A stretch of DNA of 64,000 nt from JAVVEG01 sp041751425 (GTDB taxonomy: Bacteria; Pseudomonadota; Gammaproteobacteria; Pseudomonadales; Pseudohongiellaceae). Positions 16,989 through 26,416 of the stretch are shown one piece after another; position 1 is the first letter of the stretch; each line of letters begins with the position of its first letter. The position numbers and the translations under genes were made by a program. The notes under the pieces are model-generated. The model saw only the letters and a list, made by a program, of their open reading frames with translations. It ran no database searches and had not been told where the DNA came from. The stretch lies in the NCBI GenBank assembly GCA_041751425.1, contig JBGSXL010000011.1, forward strand, positions 275,623-339,622, read 5' to 3'.

Positions 16989-18608
16989 ATGAATTTCAAA
17001 ATCTTGAGTGTGCTGTTAGTAGCAGCACTGTTGGCAGCTTGCGGTGGTTCGCAGGAGTCACGCGTTGTTCAGGGTAATCGGGATGGCGTGTTGCATTTCG
17101 GCAATGGCGCAGAACCTCAAGGTCTTGATCCACATATTGTCACCGGGGTCCCGGAACACCATATTCTGCAGGCTCTGTTCGAAGGTCTGGTCCTGAAAAA
17201 CCCAAACACATTGGAAGTTGAACCCGCTGTCGCCAGCTCCTGGGAAGTCAGCGAGGATGGCCGAACCTATGTTTTCAATTTGCGTGAAGACGCCCGCTGG
17301 AGTAATGGGGATCCGATTACTGCGGAAGATTTTCGCTGGTCATGGGAGCGGGCACTGAATCCGGCGCTGGGCAGCCTCTACAACTATATGTTTTTCCCCA
17401 TCGTCAACGCGGAAGCATTCGCCACCGGCCAGATTACCGATTTCAGCCAGGTGGGTGTGAGCGTACTTGATGAGTATACGCTGCAAGTGAATTTGACAGA
17501 CCCGACGCCGTATTTTTTGCAGTTGCTAGATCACTACAGCATGTTCCCCGTGCATCGCGCGACCCTGGAAACTTTCGGAGATCCAAGCAACCGTCTGACG
17601 CGTTGGGCGCGTGAAGGCAATATGGTTTCAAATGGCCCCTTTGAACTTGCTGAGTGGGTAGTGAATTCTCATATTCGCGTAAACAAATCTGAAATCTATT
17701 GGGATAAAGACGCGATACGCCTTAATGCAATAGTCTTCTACCCCACCGAAAATATCGTTACTGAAGAGCGCATGTTCCGCGACGGGCAGTTACACCGCAC
17801 CCAGGAAGTGCCTCTGGACAAGATTCCCGGATATTTGCGGGATGAGCCGCATTTAATAAGAGTAGACCCATGGCTTGGCACTTACTTCTATATGGTCAAC
17901 ACAACGCGCCCACCCTTTAACGATGTGCGCGTACGCAAGGCACTCGCGATGTCTATAGATCGAGACCTGCTTGTATCCACAGTTATGGAAGGCATAGTAG
18001 AGCCGGCTTATGCATTAGTGCCACCTGCCACCCTTGGTTACAACCCGCCGCAATTGTTCGAGTATGATCCGGAGCAGGCAAAAGTTTTGCTGGCCGAAGC
18101 GGGCTATCCGAACGGCTCGGGGTTCCCTGCATTCGATATACTTTACAATACGCAGGAATCGCATCGAAAAGTAGCAGAAGCATTGCAGCAGATGTGGAAC
18201 CGAAGTTTGAATATCGGGGCTCGTCTGTTGAATCAGGAGTGGCAGGTGTACCTTGATAGCCAGAGTTCCATGAATTACCAGGTTTCACGACGTGGCTGGA
18301 TAGGTGATTATGTGGACCCACATAGTTTCCTTGGCATGTACATATCAAACGGCGGTAACAACAATACGGGTTTCACCAGCGAGCGTTATGATCAGATTGT
18401 TATGCAAGAGGCGCCTGCGGCAACAACCAGAGAAGAGCGTTATGAGTTGTTCTACGAAGCTGAATCCATATTAATGGAACAGATGCCAATTATTCCTATT
18501 TATACCTATTCCACCAAGCACCTTGTTCACCCCAGCTTGAAGGGTGTCCCCTCCAATATCATGGACTACTACAATTACAAATACGTCTATCTGGAAGCCG
18601 ACGAATAG
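16989..18608 (+). CDS. Peptide ABC importer, substrate-binding lipoprotein (OppA-like)
   Basis: A 539-residue SBP_bac_5 family protein. It has a lipoprotein signal with lipobox LAAC and lipidated Cys18. NGAEPQGLDPHIVTGVPEHH opens the mature domain, followed by RDGVLHFGN-type and GRTYVFNLREDARWSNGDPI blocks typical of OppA/DppA. It binds oligopeptides in the periplasm and delivers them to the permease encoded just downstream. Start: ATG preceded by a purine-rich AAAGGTGAAAA. It heads the operon with two permeases and a fused ATPase. Confidence 0.93.
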   Translation: MNFKILSVLLVAALLAACGGSQESRVVQGNRDGVLHFGNGAEPQGLDPHIVTGVPEHHILQALFEGLVLKNPNTLEVEPAVASSWEVSEDGRTYVFNLREDARWSNGDPITAEDFRWSWERALNPALGSLYNYMFFPIVNAEAFATGQITDFSQVGVSVLDEYTLQVNLTDPTPYFLQLLDHYSMFPVHRATLETFGDPSNRLTRWAREGNMVSNGPFELAEWVVNSHIRVNKSEIYWDKDAIRLNAIVFYPTENIVTEERMFRDGQLHRTQEVPLDKIPGYLRDEPHLIRVDPWLGTYFYMVNTTRPPFNDVRVRKALAMSIDRDLLVSTVMEGIVEPAYALVPPATLGYNPPQLFEYDPEQAKVLLAEAGYPNGSGFPAFDILYNTQESHRKVAEALQQMWNRSLNIGARLLNQEWQVYLDSQSSMNYQVSRRGWIGDYVDPHSFLGMYISNGGNNNTGFTSERYDQIVMQEAPAATTREERYELFYEAESILMEQMPIIPIYTYSTKHLVHPSLKGVPSNIMDYYNYKYVYLEADE

Positions 18609-18641
18609 ATTGATTTCAAGGCTTTCCAGAGGGCAGTAATT

Positions 18642-19571
18642 ATGTGGCGTTTTATAGGTTTTCGAGCACTCCAGGCTATTCCGGTCATCCTGGTCGTAAT
18701 CACAGTAACGTTCTTTCTGGTGCGAGCGGCGCCAGGTGGCCCTTTCGCCAGCGAGAAAGCCGTTTCTGAACAGGTCCGGGCTGCGCTCGAAGCACAGTAC
18801 AACCTCGATCAACCGATGTTGCAGCAGTACTTCACCTACCTCAGCGATTTAATGCGCGGTGATCTGGGGCCAACATTCAGATACCCTGGCCGCGATGTCA
18901 GTGAAATGATTATGCAAGGCCTGCCGGTGACAGCAGAGTTGGGGTTGTATGCACTGCTGGTGGCAGTAGTAATAGGCATACTGGCCGGCGTGTTTGCGTC
19001 GCTTAAACCCAATACCCTGCAGGACTATATTCCCATGAGTTTCTCGATGGTGGGAATCTGCATGCCGTCGTTTTTATTGGGGCCGTTGCTGGTGCTGGTA
19101 TTCAGCATCTGGCTTGGTTGGTTACCTGTTTCCGGCTGGGGTAATACTCCGGGTGACAAGATTCTTCCCAGTCTGACTCTGGGCGCCATGTATGCAGCGT
19201 ATATTTCCCGCCTCAGCCGCTCCGGCATGTTAGAAGTGTTATCACAGGATTATCTGCGGACAGCGCGAGCCAAAGGTTTGCCCGAACACGTGGTGATTAT
19301 GAAGCATGCATTGCGCGGCGGCCTGCTGCCGGTGATCAGTTATCTGGGACCGGCATTTGCAGGTTTGCTGAGCGGCTCCTTCGTGGTGGAAACCATCTTT
19401 CAGATCCCCGGTCTGGGTCGTTTCTATGTGCAGGCTGCTTTCAATCGTGATTACACGATGATTCTGGGCACCACCGTCTTTCTGGCAACCTTGATAGTCA
19501 CCTTCAATCTGTTATCCGACATTCTTGCAGCCTGGCTGAACCCTCGCTTGCGCTACCAGTTCAGGAAATAA
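18642..19571 (+). CDS. Peptide ABC importer permease (OppB-like)
   Basis: A 309-residue inner-membrane permease with six predicted helices, the first being ALQAIPVILVVITVTFFLV. The cytoplasmic EAA loop is LRTARAKGLPEHVVIMKHAL, which contacts the ATPase. The layout AAPGGPFASEKAVSEQ after helix 1 is typical of OppB/DppB. It lies 33 bases after the binding protein and immediately abuts the second permease (stop and next ATG adjoining), so the two are translationally linked. Confidence 0.94.
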   Translation: MWRFIGFRALQAIPVILVVITVTFFLVRAAPGGPFASEKAVSEQVRAALEAQYNLDQPMLQQYFTYLSDLMRGDLGPTFRYPGRDVSEMIMQGLPVTAELGLYALLVAVVIGILAGVFASLKPNTLQDYIPMSFSMVGICMPSFLLGPLLVLVFSIWLGWLPVSGWGNTPGDKILPSLTLGAMYAAYISRLSRSGMLEVLSQDYLRTARAKGLPEHVVIMKHALRGGLLPVISYLGPAFAGLLSGSFVVETIFQIPGLGRFYVQAAFNRDYTMILGTTVFLATLIVTFNLLSDILAAWLNPRLRYQFRK

Positions 19572-20471
19572 ATGGCTACGGAAACTGACAAAGTAATTCT
19601 CACAGCGGCTGATGCCTTTCCCAAAGGGGTCTCCCTTTGGCAGGACGCCTGGGTAAGGCTGCGTAAAAATCGCATGTCGATGTTTGGTCTGGGGTTTCTG
19701 CTGGTGACCATGGTGCTGTGCCTTTTAGTGCCATGGTGGGCTCCGTATGGTTACGAGGAGCAGAATCTGCTGCTTGGCGCCACGCCACCTTCTGCAGCGC
19801 ACTGGTTGGGAACCGATATCTTTGGCCGCGACATGCTGACGCGCATATTCTATGGGGGCAGGGTGTCCCTGATGGTTGGCTTCATTGCAACCGGGGTAGC
19901 TTTGGTAATAGGTGTGACTTATGGCGCCATTGCGGGCTATGCAGGCGGTAGAGTGGATGCCGTCATGATGCGCATGGTCGACATTTTGTATGCGCTGCCA
20001 TTCATGATTTTCATCATCCTGCTGATGGTGGTGTTTGGTCGCAACCTGCTATTGCTGTTTCTGGCTATTGGCGCAGTGGAATGGTTGACGATGGCGCGTA
20101 TCGTTCGCGGACAGGTGCAGAGTCTGCGGCAACAGGAATACATCGAGGCAGCTATCTCCATTGGTCTGGGTCCGGCTGCGATAATCCGCAAACATGTGCT
20201 GCCCAATGTGCTTGGCCCCATCATCGTTTACACCACGCTCACCATCCCGAATGTCATGTTGCTGGAAGCTTTTCTGAGCTTTCTGGGCCTGGGTATTCAG
20301 CCTCCACAGTCCTCGTGGGGTGTGTTGATCTCTTATGGTGTGGAAACCATGGAAGAGTATCCCTGGTTGCTCATTTTTCCCGGGTTGGCATTGGCATTTA
20401 CTTTGTTTGCTCTTAATTTTCTCGGCGATGGCCTGCGCGATGCGCTGGACCCGAAAGCCTCCAAGGATTAA
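19572..20471 (+). CDS. Peptide ABC importer permease (OppC-like)
   Basis: A 299-residue permease of the OppC/DppC type. An N-terminal helix (MFGLGFLLVTMVLCLLVPWW) and the periplasmic block HWLGTDIFGRDMLTRIFYGG are diagnostic. The EAA loop is YIEAAISIGLGPAAIIRKHV, and the C-terminus GLRDALDPKASKD is family-typical. It directly abuts the oppB-like gene and precedes the fused ATPase by 26 bases. Confidence 0.94.
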   Translation: MATETDKVILTAADAFPKGVSLWQDAWVRLRKNRMSMFGLGFLLVTMVLCLLVPWWAPYGYEEQNLLLGATPPSAAHWLGTDIFGRDMLTRIFYGGRVSLMVGFIATGVALVIGVTYGAIAGYAGGRVDAVMMRMVDILYALPFMIFIILLMVVFGRNLLLLFLAIGAVEWLTMARIVRGQVQSLRQQEYIEAAISIGLGPAAIIRKHVLPNVLGPIIVYTTLTIPNVMLLEAFLSFLGLGIQPPQSSWGVLISYGVETMEEYPWLLIFPGLALAFTLFALNFLGDGLRDALDPKASKD

Positions 20472-20497
20472 CAGCTTGTTAGCAGCGGAAATTCAAT

Positions 20498-22141
20498 ATG
20501 GCATTGCTGGACGTTACAGATTTAACGGTTTATTTCCACACGCGCAACGGTGTTGTCCAGGCAGTGGACGGTATCAGTTTCGCTGTGGAGGCTGGCAAGA
20601 CTCTGGCCATCATTGGTGAATCCGGTTCCGGCAAATCGGTAGCCTGCTACAGCATGCTTGGTCTGATTCCAAAACCACCGGGACGCATTGAAGCGGGTAA
20701 AGCAGTGTTTGATGGCAAGGATCTGCTGCAGTTGAGCGAAGCGGAGTTGCGCAAGGTACGTGGTAAAGGTATCTCCATTATTTTTCAGGATCCGATGACG
20801 TCATTAAATCCCTATCTGAAAATTGGCGATCAACTGATTGAACCTCTGCAGCTGCATTTTGGTATGAGCCGCAAAGAAGCATGGGCGAAAGCAACACAGA
20901 CGCTCGAAGAAGTGGGCATCAAGAATGCGGCTCAGCGCATGAATTCCTGGCCGTTCGAGTTCTCAGGGGGCATGCGCCAACGCGTGGTGATTGCGATGGC
21001 GTTGATTACCGAACCGAAGATCATCATAGCCGATGAACCGACCACTGCACTGGATGTCACTGTGCAGGCGCAGATACTCAAACTGATTAAAGAGCTGCAG
21101 GTGCGACGCAATATCGGCGTTATTTTTATCAGCCACGATTTGGCGGTAGTCGCAGATATAGCCGACGAAATCTGCGTGATGCAGAATGGCAAGTTTGTTG
21201 AGCAGGGCAGTCGAGACGATATCTTCCAGAATGCAAAACATCCGTATACACAAAAATTATTGGCTGCAGTGCCGGATTCCGAGAAAGCTGCAACCAAAGA
21301 AGGACATCCGGACCCATTGGTGGTTGTAGAAAAACTTTGTATGTATTTCCCGGGCAATACCGGCGAAGAACCTGTACGAGCAGTAGATGATGTTTCCTTC
21401 AGTATTGGTCGCCACGAAATACTTGGCCTGGTAGGTGAATCAGGGTCCGGAAAATCAACAACAGGTCGAGCCATATTGCGATTGCTCAGTCCCACCAGCG
21501 GCAGTATCCGTTTGAACGGTCAGGAGCTGTGTGGACTGACAGCGCCACAGTTGAAACCCCTGCGCCGCCATATGCAGATTATTTTTCAGGATCCTTACGC
21601 CAGTTTGAATCCGCGCATGACTGTGTATGACACACTGGCAGAACCGTTGTTATTGCACCAACTGGTCACGCGCAAGGAGTTGGATGCCGAAGTATTCCGC
21701 CTGATGGATTCTGTAGGTTTAGCCAGAGAAAGTGTATTGCGCTATCCCCATGAATTCTCCGGCGGACAGCGGCAACGCATTGCGATAGGTCGCGCCATCG
21801 CAACCAAACCTGAATTCATTGTTGCTGACGAGCCGGTTTCTGCGCTGGACGTTACTATTCAGGCGCAGATTCTGGATTTATTGCTGGAGCTGGTAAAAAA
21901 CTACAATCTCACCATGTTGTTTGTTTCACACGATCTGGGCGTGGTGCGATATCTGGCAGACAGAATTTTGGTAATGCGCAACGGAAAGCTGGTGGAGTCG
22001 GGCAGTGTGCGGAATATCTTCAGTCAGCCGCGCGAGGAATACACGAAAGCATTGCTCAGCGCCATTCCCGGTAAGTCACTATTGCATATCGATCAGGTAG
22101 AGCTGGACCAGGCGCAACTGGATCAATTAAATATCGAATAG
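20498..22141 (+). CDS. Fused OppD-OppF ATPase of the peptide importer
   Basis: A 547-residue protein carrying two complete ABC ATPase domains in one chain. Domain 1 has Walker A GESGSGKS (40-47), signature FSGGM (155-159) and DEPTTALD. Domain 2 has GESGSGKS (313-320), signature FSGGQ (420-424) and DEPVSALD. Between them, HPYTQKLLAAVPD is the oligopeptide-transporter C-terminal segment normally at the end of OppD. The two subunits are therefore joined, as in the YejF/GsiA-like layout. It energises uptake through the two permeases encoded upstream. Confidence 0.94.
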   Translation: MALLDVTDLTVYFHTRNGVVQAVDGISFAVEAGKTLAIIGESGSGKSVACYSMLGLIPKPPGRIEAGKAVFDGKDLLQLSEAELRKVRGKGISIIFQDPMTSLNPYLKIGDQLIEPLQLHFGMSRKEAWAKATQTLEEVGIKNAAQRMNSWPFEFSGGMRQRVVIAMALITEPKIIIADEPTTALDVTVQAQILKLIKELQVRRNIGVIFISHDLAVVADIADEICVMQNGKFVEQGSRDDIFQNAKHPYTQKLLAAVPDSEKAATKEGHPDPLVVVEKLCMYFPGNTGEEPVRAVDDVSFSIGRHEILGLVGESGSGKSTTGRAILRLLSPTSGSIRLNGQELCGLTAPQLKPLRRHMQIIFQDPYASLNPRMTVYDTLAEPLLLHQLVTRKELDAEVFRLMDSVGLARESVLRYPHEFSGGQRQRIAIGRAIATKPEFIVADEPVSALDVTIQAQILDLLLELVKNYNLTMLFVSHDLGVVRYLADRILVMRNGKLVESGSVRNIFSQPREEYTKALLSAIPGKSLLHIDQVELDQAQLDQLNIE

Positions 22142-22187
22142 GAAATCTTCGAACGCTTTTCTCCGGGGCATCAGGTTGGCTACAGAA

Positions 22188-23102
22188 TCAGCCTTTGCCT
22201 TTCATCTTGTTGGGTCCTTTCAACGAGTCTTTTTCCATATATTGAATGATGGCTCCAGCGATATCTTTGCCAGTCGCCTTTTCAATTCCCTCAAGCCCTG
22301 GTGATGAGTTCACTTCCAGCACCAGCGGTCCATGATTAGAACGAATCAAATCGACACCCGCTATATCCAACCCCATTACCTGAGCTGCTTTTACTGCCAG
22401 CTGTCGTTCGTCGGGCCGCAGTTTGACCACTTGAGCCGTGCCACCACGATGCAGGTTGGAACGGAACTCACCAACTGCAGCACTGCGTTGCATAGCGGCG
22501 ATCACCTTGTCACCAATCACAAAGCAACGAATATCTGCGCCGTTGGCTTCCTTCACGAACTCCTGCACCAGAAAATCCGCCTCCAGACCGCGGAACGCAG
22601 TTATCAAGGCTTCTGCTGCTTTGGTCGTCTCTGCCAGCACGACGCCGTTGCCGTGCGTGCTTTGCATGATTTTCACTATCAATGGGGCACCGCCAACGGA
22701 GTTGATCAGGTCGTGCGTAGCATCTGCGGAGTGAGCATAGCTGGTAACGGGTTGGCCAATACCGCGTCGCGCCAGTAACTGATGTGCTCGCAGCTTGTCG
22801 CGGGAACGGGTAATGGCAATGGACTCGTTGACCGAATAGGTGCCACCTACTTCAAACTGACGCAAGACAGCGCAGCCATACAGGGTGACACTGGCACCGA
22901 TGCGGGGAATAACAGCATCGAACTCCAATGCCTCCGGGTCGCCTTCGCCCTTGAAGAATACGGTGGGGTTATTAGCCGTAATATTCATATAGCATTTCAA
23001 AACGTCAATAGCCCGCGCTTCATGTCCCCTGCCACGCGCTGCTTCGAGGAGCCGTTTGGTAGAGTACAGTCTGCTATTGCGGGATAGAACGCCGATTTTC
23101 AT
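22188..23102 (-). CDS. rimK: RimK, ATP-grasp L-glutamate ligase acting on ribosomal protein S6
   Basis: A 304-residue ATP-grasp ligase. MKIGVLSRNSRLYSTKRL is the classic RimK N-terminus. The ATP-grasp fold shows SVGGAPLIVKIMQSTHGNGV, then FLVQEFVKEANGADIRCFVI and the metal-binding LVLEVNSSPGLEGIEKATG. RimK adds glutamates to the C-terminus of S6. It converges with the Opp ATPase gene (46-base gap). Some RimK homologues modify other proteins, so the exact target is inferred from family. Confidence 0.92.
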   Translation of the reverse strand: MKIGVLSRNSRLYSTKRLLEAARGRGHEARAIDVLKCYMNITANNPTVFFKGEGDPEALEFDAVIPRIGASVTLYGCAVLRQFEVGGTYSVNESIAITRSRDKLRAHQLLARRGIGQPVTSYAHSADATHDLINSVGGAPLIVKIMQSTHGNGVVLAETTKAAEALITAFRGLEADFLVQEFVKEANGADIRCFVIGDKVIAAMQRSAAVGEFRSNLHRGGTAQVVKLRPDERQLAVKAAQVMGLDIAGVDLIRSNHGPLVLEVNSSPGLEGIEKATGKDIAGAIIQYMEKDSLKGPNKMKGKG

Positions 23103-23202
23103 GCTGGAATTTCCTTATTGTCGGAGCTTAGCGTTGGGACAGGTTGCTGAGTGTCACGGGTGGTTAACGTAACACACTTCAGCTCTGTTTAGCAGTGCGC
23201 TA

Positions 23203-23736
23203 TCAGACCAAAGCCTGGCACTCATTGCCAAGATAGCCACCGCCACCGCAATAACTCGCATCCTGCAATTGAATGCTGATGCCATTCGGGTCATTGAAAT
23301 AAAGTTCAGGAATTGTGTCATCACGCATACGCACACGGCTTTCGATGCCGCGTTCCGCCAGTTTGCGCTGAATCTCTTCCACGTTGAAATCCTGCACACC
23401 AAAGCAGACGTGATCCAGCCCCAATGGCGCTGTGGGCGGGCCATTGTAGATACCCAAAAAGGCATGCCCGTCTCCGGTAGTCAAATTGGTACCGATGCCT
23501 TGTTGACTGAGAACTTTCAAGCCAAGCAGATCCTGATAGAACTTCACCGTAGCCGGTACATCGCGCACAAAGCAGGTGACATGATTGAATGAGGTTGCCT
23601 GAATGGGCACAGCAGTCTGCGCCGCGGCCTTGCCCGTGCCGGCTACCAATAAAGCGGAAACTGCGGCGAGAAATCCTCTGCGCGATATCTGCCCTTCTTC
23701 GTAATTATCCAGTAATTGATCAATGCTCTCTGACAT
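23203..23736 (-). CDS. Tat-exported VOC family protein
   Basis: A 177-residue protein with a twin-arginine signal near residues 18-35 (SRRGFLAAVSALLVAG). A VOC module follows: SFNHVTCFVRDVPATVKFYQ, then PLGLDHVCFGVQDFNVEEIQ and PELYFNDPNGISIQLQD. His and Glu/Gln positions suggest metal binding, but the terminal Glu ligand appears as Gln, so activity is uncertain. Substrate unknown. No close operon partner: about 100 bases separate it from rimK. Confidence 0.8.
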   Translation of the reverse strand: MSESIDQLLDNYEEGQISRRGFLAAVSALLVAGTGKAAAQTAVPIQATSFNHVTCFVRDVPATVKFYQDLLGLKVLSQQGIGTNLTTGDGHAFLGIYNGPPTAPLGLDHVCFGVQDFNVEEIQRKLAERGIESRVRMRDDTIPELYFNDPNGISIQLQDASYCGGGGYLGNECQALV

Positions 23737-24001
23737 GACACTCTCCGGGTAAGCTTGGTTCTATTTATGAATATCCGCACTACTCTGGAACTCAGTGTAC
23801 TGTGTGGCGCTGCATCAGAAAAGCCCGGTGTTGAGGAGTTGGCTGGTCATTGTGTAAGAGGCCGCTGAAACAAGTGCAGAGCTTTGATTTATACAGCCTA
23901 TCAATCTACTATGCGCTTCAGACACCACGCGCGCACAACGCTCAAATTACGCAGATAATGAGCCATGCGCAAAACAATCACAAAGCAGGGGACCAGGCGG
24001 A

Positions 24002-24862
24002 ATGAAATTGATGCAGGACAGACAGATCAACATCGGACGTTTGATCATCAATATCCATGTCCCTATTTTACTTTGTGTCTTGCTGTCGGTTTCCATGTTT
24101 ATCAATCTGGGTTTCTGGCAATTGAGCCGTGCGGCTGAAAAACGTCAAATGCAACGCGACGCCCAGGAGCAGATGCTGGCTGATCCTGTCTCCATTGAAA
24201 GTCTGGTGTCTCAGGTTATAGAGTCACCTGTGGAAGCTACACAGAGCGTCGACGCCAATTGGTCTTTAAATAACCGTCGCGTATCCCTGCAGGGAGAGTA
24301 TCTGAACAATGCTTCGTTTCTGGTGGTTTTCCAGTTTTTTCAGGGGCAACCGGGATTCGAGTTGATCAGTCCCTTTCGTTTGGCTTCAGACAACACTCTG
24401 GTGCTGGTTAGTCGGGGCTGGATTGCGCCGGGACCCGGCGCTGACAGTATTCCAACAGTGCAGGCTGTTGCGGGTGAGCAGAATCTAGCGGGGCAAATTC
24501 ATGTGCCACTGGAGCCCACAACTGTCAGTCAGATTGAAGAACGTGCCTGGCCAATCCGGTTGCGTCGCATGCATGTGCCGCAGGCCGAACAACTGTTGGG
24601 TGAAGCATTGTTTCCCTATGTCGTGCGGCTGGACGCAGGCTCACCAGGTTTAGGTGCCAGGCACTGGCCTACGGTCAATATCAGCACCCGCAGCAACATG
24701 GGCTATGCGCTGCAGTGGTTCTTTTTTGCGCTTGCCACATTGGTTATCAGTTTGCTGATGAGCAGCAATGTGATCCAACTGTGGAAGGAAAAATCAGATA
24801 GACAACCTGCTAACGGAACTACTAACGGGACTACTAACGAAACTACATCTAACATTGAATGA
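24002..24862 (+). CDS. SURF1 family protein
   Basis: A 286-residue protein with the SURF1 layout: an N-terminal helix (ILLCVLLSVSMFINLGFWQL), RRVSLQGEYLNNASFLV, the conserved VLVSRGWIAPG block and a C-terminal GYALQWFFFALATLVISLL helix. SURF1 proteins assist cytochrome c oxidase assembly. It is not beside cytochrome oxidase genes here. The C-terminal tail is a Thr/Asn tandem (NGTTNGTTNETT) encoded by imperfect 12-bp repeats. It lies 76 bases upstream of an ATP-grasp gene on the same strand. Confidence 0.88.
   Translation: MKLMQDRQINIGRLIINIHVPILLCVLLSVSMFINLGFWQLSRAAEKRQMQRDAQEQMLADPVSIESLVSQVIESPVEATQSVDANWSLNNRRVSLQGEYLNNASFLVVFQFFQGQPGFELISPFRLASDNTLVLVSRGWIAPGPGADSIPTVQAVAGEQNLAGQIHVPLEPTTVSQIEERAWPIRLRRMHVPQAEQLLGEALFPYVVRLDAGSPGLGARHWPTVNISTRSNMGYALQWFFFALATLVISLLMSSNVIQLWKEKSDRQPANGTTNGTTNETTSNIE
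24812..24846 (+). repeat. Imperfect 12-bp tandem repeat in the SURF1 tail
   Basis: About three copies of a 12-bp unit like ACTAACGGAACT encode a repeated NGTT tail after the last membrane helix. It lies at the very end of the gene, so length changes should be tolerated. Confidence 0.6.
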
Positions 24863-24893
24863 GCAGTTGTTATTCTGAGTTTGATTAACTCTG

Positions 24894-24899
24894 TATAAT
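24894..24899 (+). promoter_or_regulatory. Candidate -10 element (TATAAT) before the ATP-grasp gene
   Basis: A consensus TATAAT lies about 40 bases before the ATG at 24939. The upstream -35 is poor: TTGTTA at 24867-24872 has 21-base spacing, so only the -10 is supported. It suggests the ATP-grasp gene can be transcribed independently of SURF1. Confidence 0.4.
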
Positions 24900-24938
24900 G
24901 CCTGAAAATCACAAACTGACTTCCGGTACAAGGCCAAC

Positions 24939-26405
24939 ATGTCCAATATTTATCTTGTCGTTGATGATCTGAAACTCTGGAAACACGCACTGCCAACCGA
25001 TGCTGTTATCAGTTTCGACACCTATCTGCATGAACACCCCATCAAGGGACAGAAGAAAACCCGCATCATCAATCTGTGCGATACAGATCGTTATCTGAGT
25101 AAAGGTTATTACTGCTCGCTGCTTGCGGAAGCCCGAGACCACAAGGTCCTGCCGCCGGTAAATACCCTTAACGATCTGAGCACCAAGCAACTTTATCTGT
25201 TGCAGGTTAGTGAAATGCTGGCGCAACTCAATAAGGAAGGACTGGCAGGCTCCGATGACGGCATCACCTTCAAGATCTACTTCGGCCGCACCGCGCTGCC
25301 GGAATTAAAACTTTTGGCAAGGCGTCTGTTCGAACGGTTTCCCTGTCCCATTCTGGCAGTGACTCTGATGTGGCGACAATCATGGCAGATTCACACCATT
25401 GATACCGCGGCTTACAGCGAACTTAGCGATACAGAGTTGACCGATTTCATGGCCGCACTGGAGAAATTCACCCAGAGTTTGTGGCGCAATCCGCGCAGCA
25501 GCAAAGCCAGCCGCTGGGATATGGCAATTCTGGTCAATCCCAATGAGCCCCTGCCGCCCAGTGACGCCAAGGCTTTGAAGCGCATGGAGCGCGCGGCGAC
25601 CAAAGTCGGGTTTCATGTCGAGTTTATTCAGGCGAAAGACTACGCCAGGCTGGGTGAATATGATGCTTTGTTTATTCGCGAAACTACTGCGATTGATCAT
25701 CACACCTATCGTTTTTCGCGCAAGGCGCAGATAGAAGGTTTGGTGGTCATGGACGATCCTACTTCCATCCTGCGCTGCTGCAATAAAGTGTTTTTGCACG
25801 ATGCTTTCAGTTACAGCGGCGTGCCCACGTTGAAAACCAAAATCGTTTCCAGCAGCAAGGCCTCGGATATCGACGACATCGAAACCATGTTTGGGTATCC
25901 GGTGGTGTTGAAGATACCCAATGGTGCTTTTTCCGTGGGTGTGATGAAAGCCGAGAATCGCGATGAGCTGAAGAAAATGCTCACCGATCTTCTGAGTAAA
26001 TCCGCTCTGATTCTGGCGCAGGAATATTTGTACACAGAATACGATTGGCGCATTGGCATTCTCAACAACCGTCCGCTGTTTGCCTGCCGTTATTTTATGG
26101 CGAAGGGTCATTGGCAGATATACGATCATGGCGACGGCCGTATTTCTCCCGGAGGCTGGGAAACCCTGCCCACGTATGAGGTACCGAAAATCGTATTGGA
26201 TGCATCATTGAAAGCCGCACGCATAATAGGTGATGGCTTTTATGGCATCGATCTGAAACAGCAGGGCAATAAAGTGTATGTGATTGAGGTTAATGATAAC
26301 CCCAGTCTCGAGCACGAGGTTGAGGATGCGTTTATTGGCGATGAGCTGTATATGCAGATCATGAGCGAGTTTGCGCGACGACTTGAGAATCGGGGTCGCG
26401 ATTGA
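24939..26405 (+). CDS. RimK-like ATP-grasp ligase with N-terminal RLAN-type domain
   Basis: A 488-residue protein. Residues 1-190 match the RimK-like ATP-grasp N-terminal (RLAN) pattern: SNIYLVVDDLKLW at the start, then TRIINLCDTDRYLSKGYYCS. The C-terminal half is ATP-grasp: DALFIRETTAIDHHTYRFSR, then FGYPVVLKIPNGAFSVGV and the metal-binding KVYVIEVNDNPSLEHE. Such ligases form amide bonds between amino acids and a peptide or protein carboxylate. The stop is 11 bases from the converging GNAT/C39 peptidase gene, a partner described for this ligase family in comparative genomics. The substrate is unknown. Confidence 0.85.
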   Translation: MSNIYLVVDDLKLWKHALPTDAVISFDTYLHEHPIKGQKKTRIINLCDTDRYLSKGYYCSLLAEARDHKVLPPVNTLNDLSTKQLYLLQVSEMLAQLNKEGLAGSDDGITFKIYFGRTALPELKLLARRLFERFPCPILAVTLMWRQSWQIHTIDTAAYSELSDTELTDFMAALEKFTQSLWRNPRSSKASRWDMAILVNPNEPLPPSDAKALKRMERAATKVGFHVEFIQAKDYARLGEYDALFIRETTAIDHHTYRFSRKAQIEGLVVMDDPTSILRCCNKVFLHDAFSYSGVPTLKTKIVSSSKASDIDDIETMFGYPVVLKIPNGAFSVGVMKAENRDELKKMLTDLLSKSALILAQEYLYTEYDWRIGILNNRPLFACRYFMAKGHWQIYDHGDGRISPGGWETLPTYEVPKIVLDASLKAARIIGDGFYGIDLKQQGNKVYVIEVNDNPSLEHEVEDAFIGDELYMQIMSEFARRLENRGRD

Positions 26406-26416
26406 GATTGTAGAAA

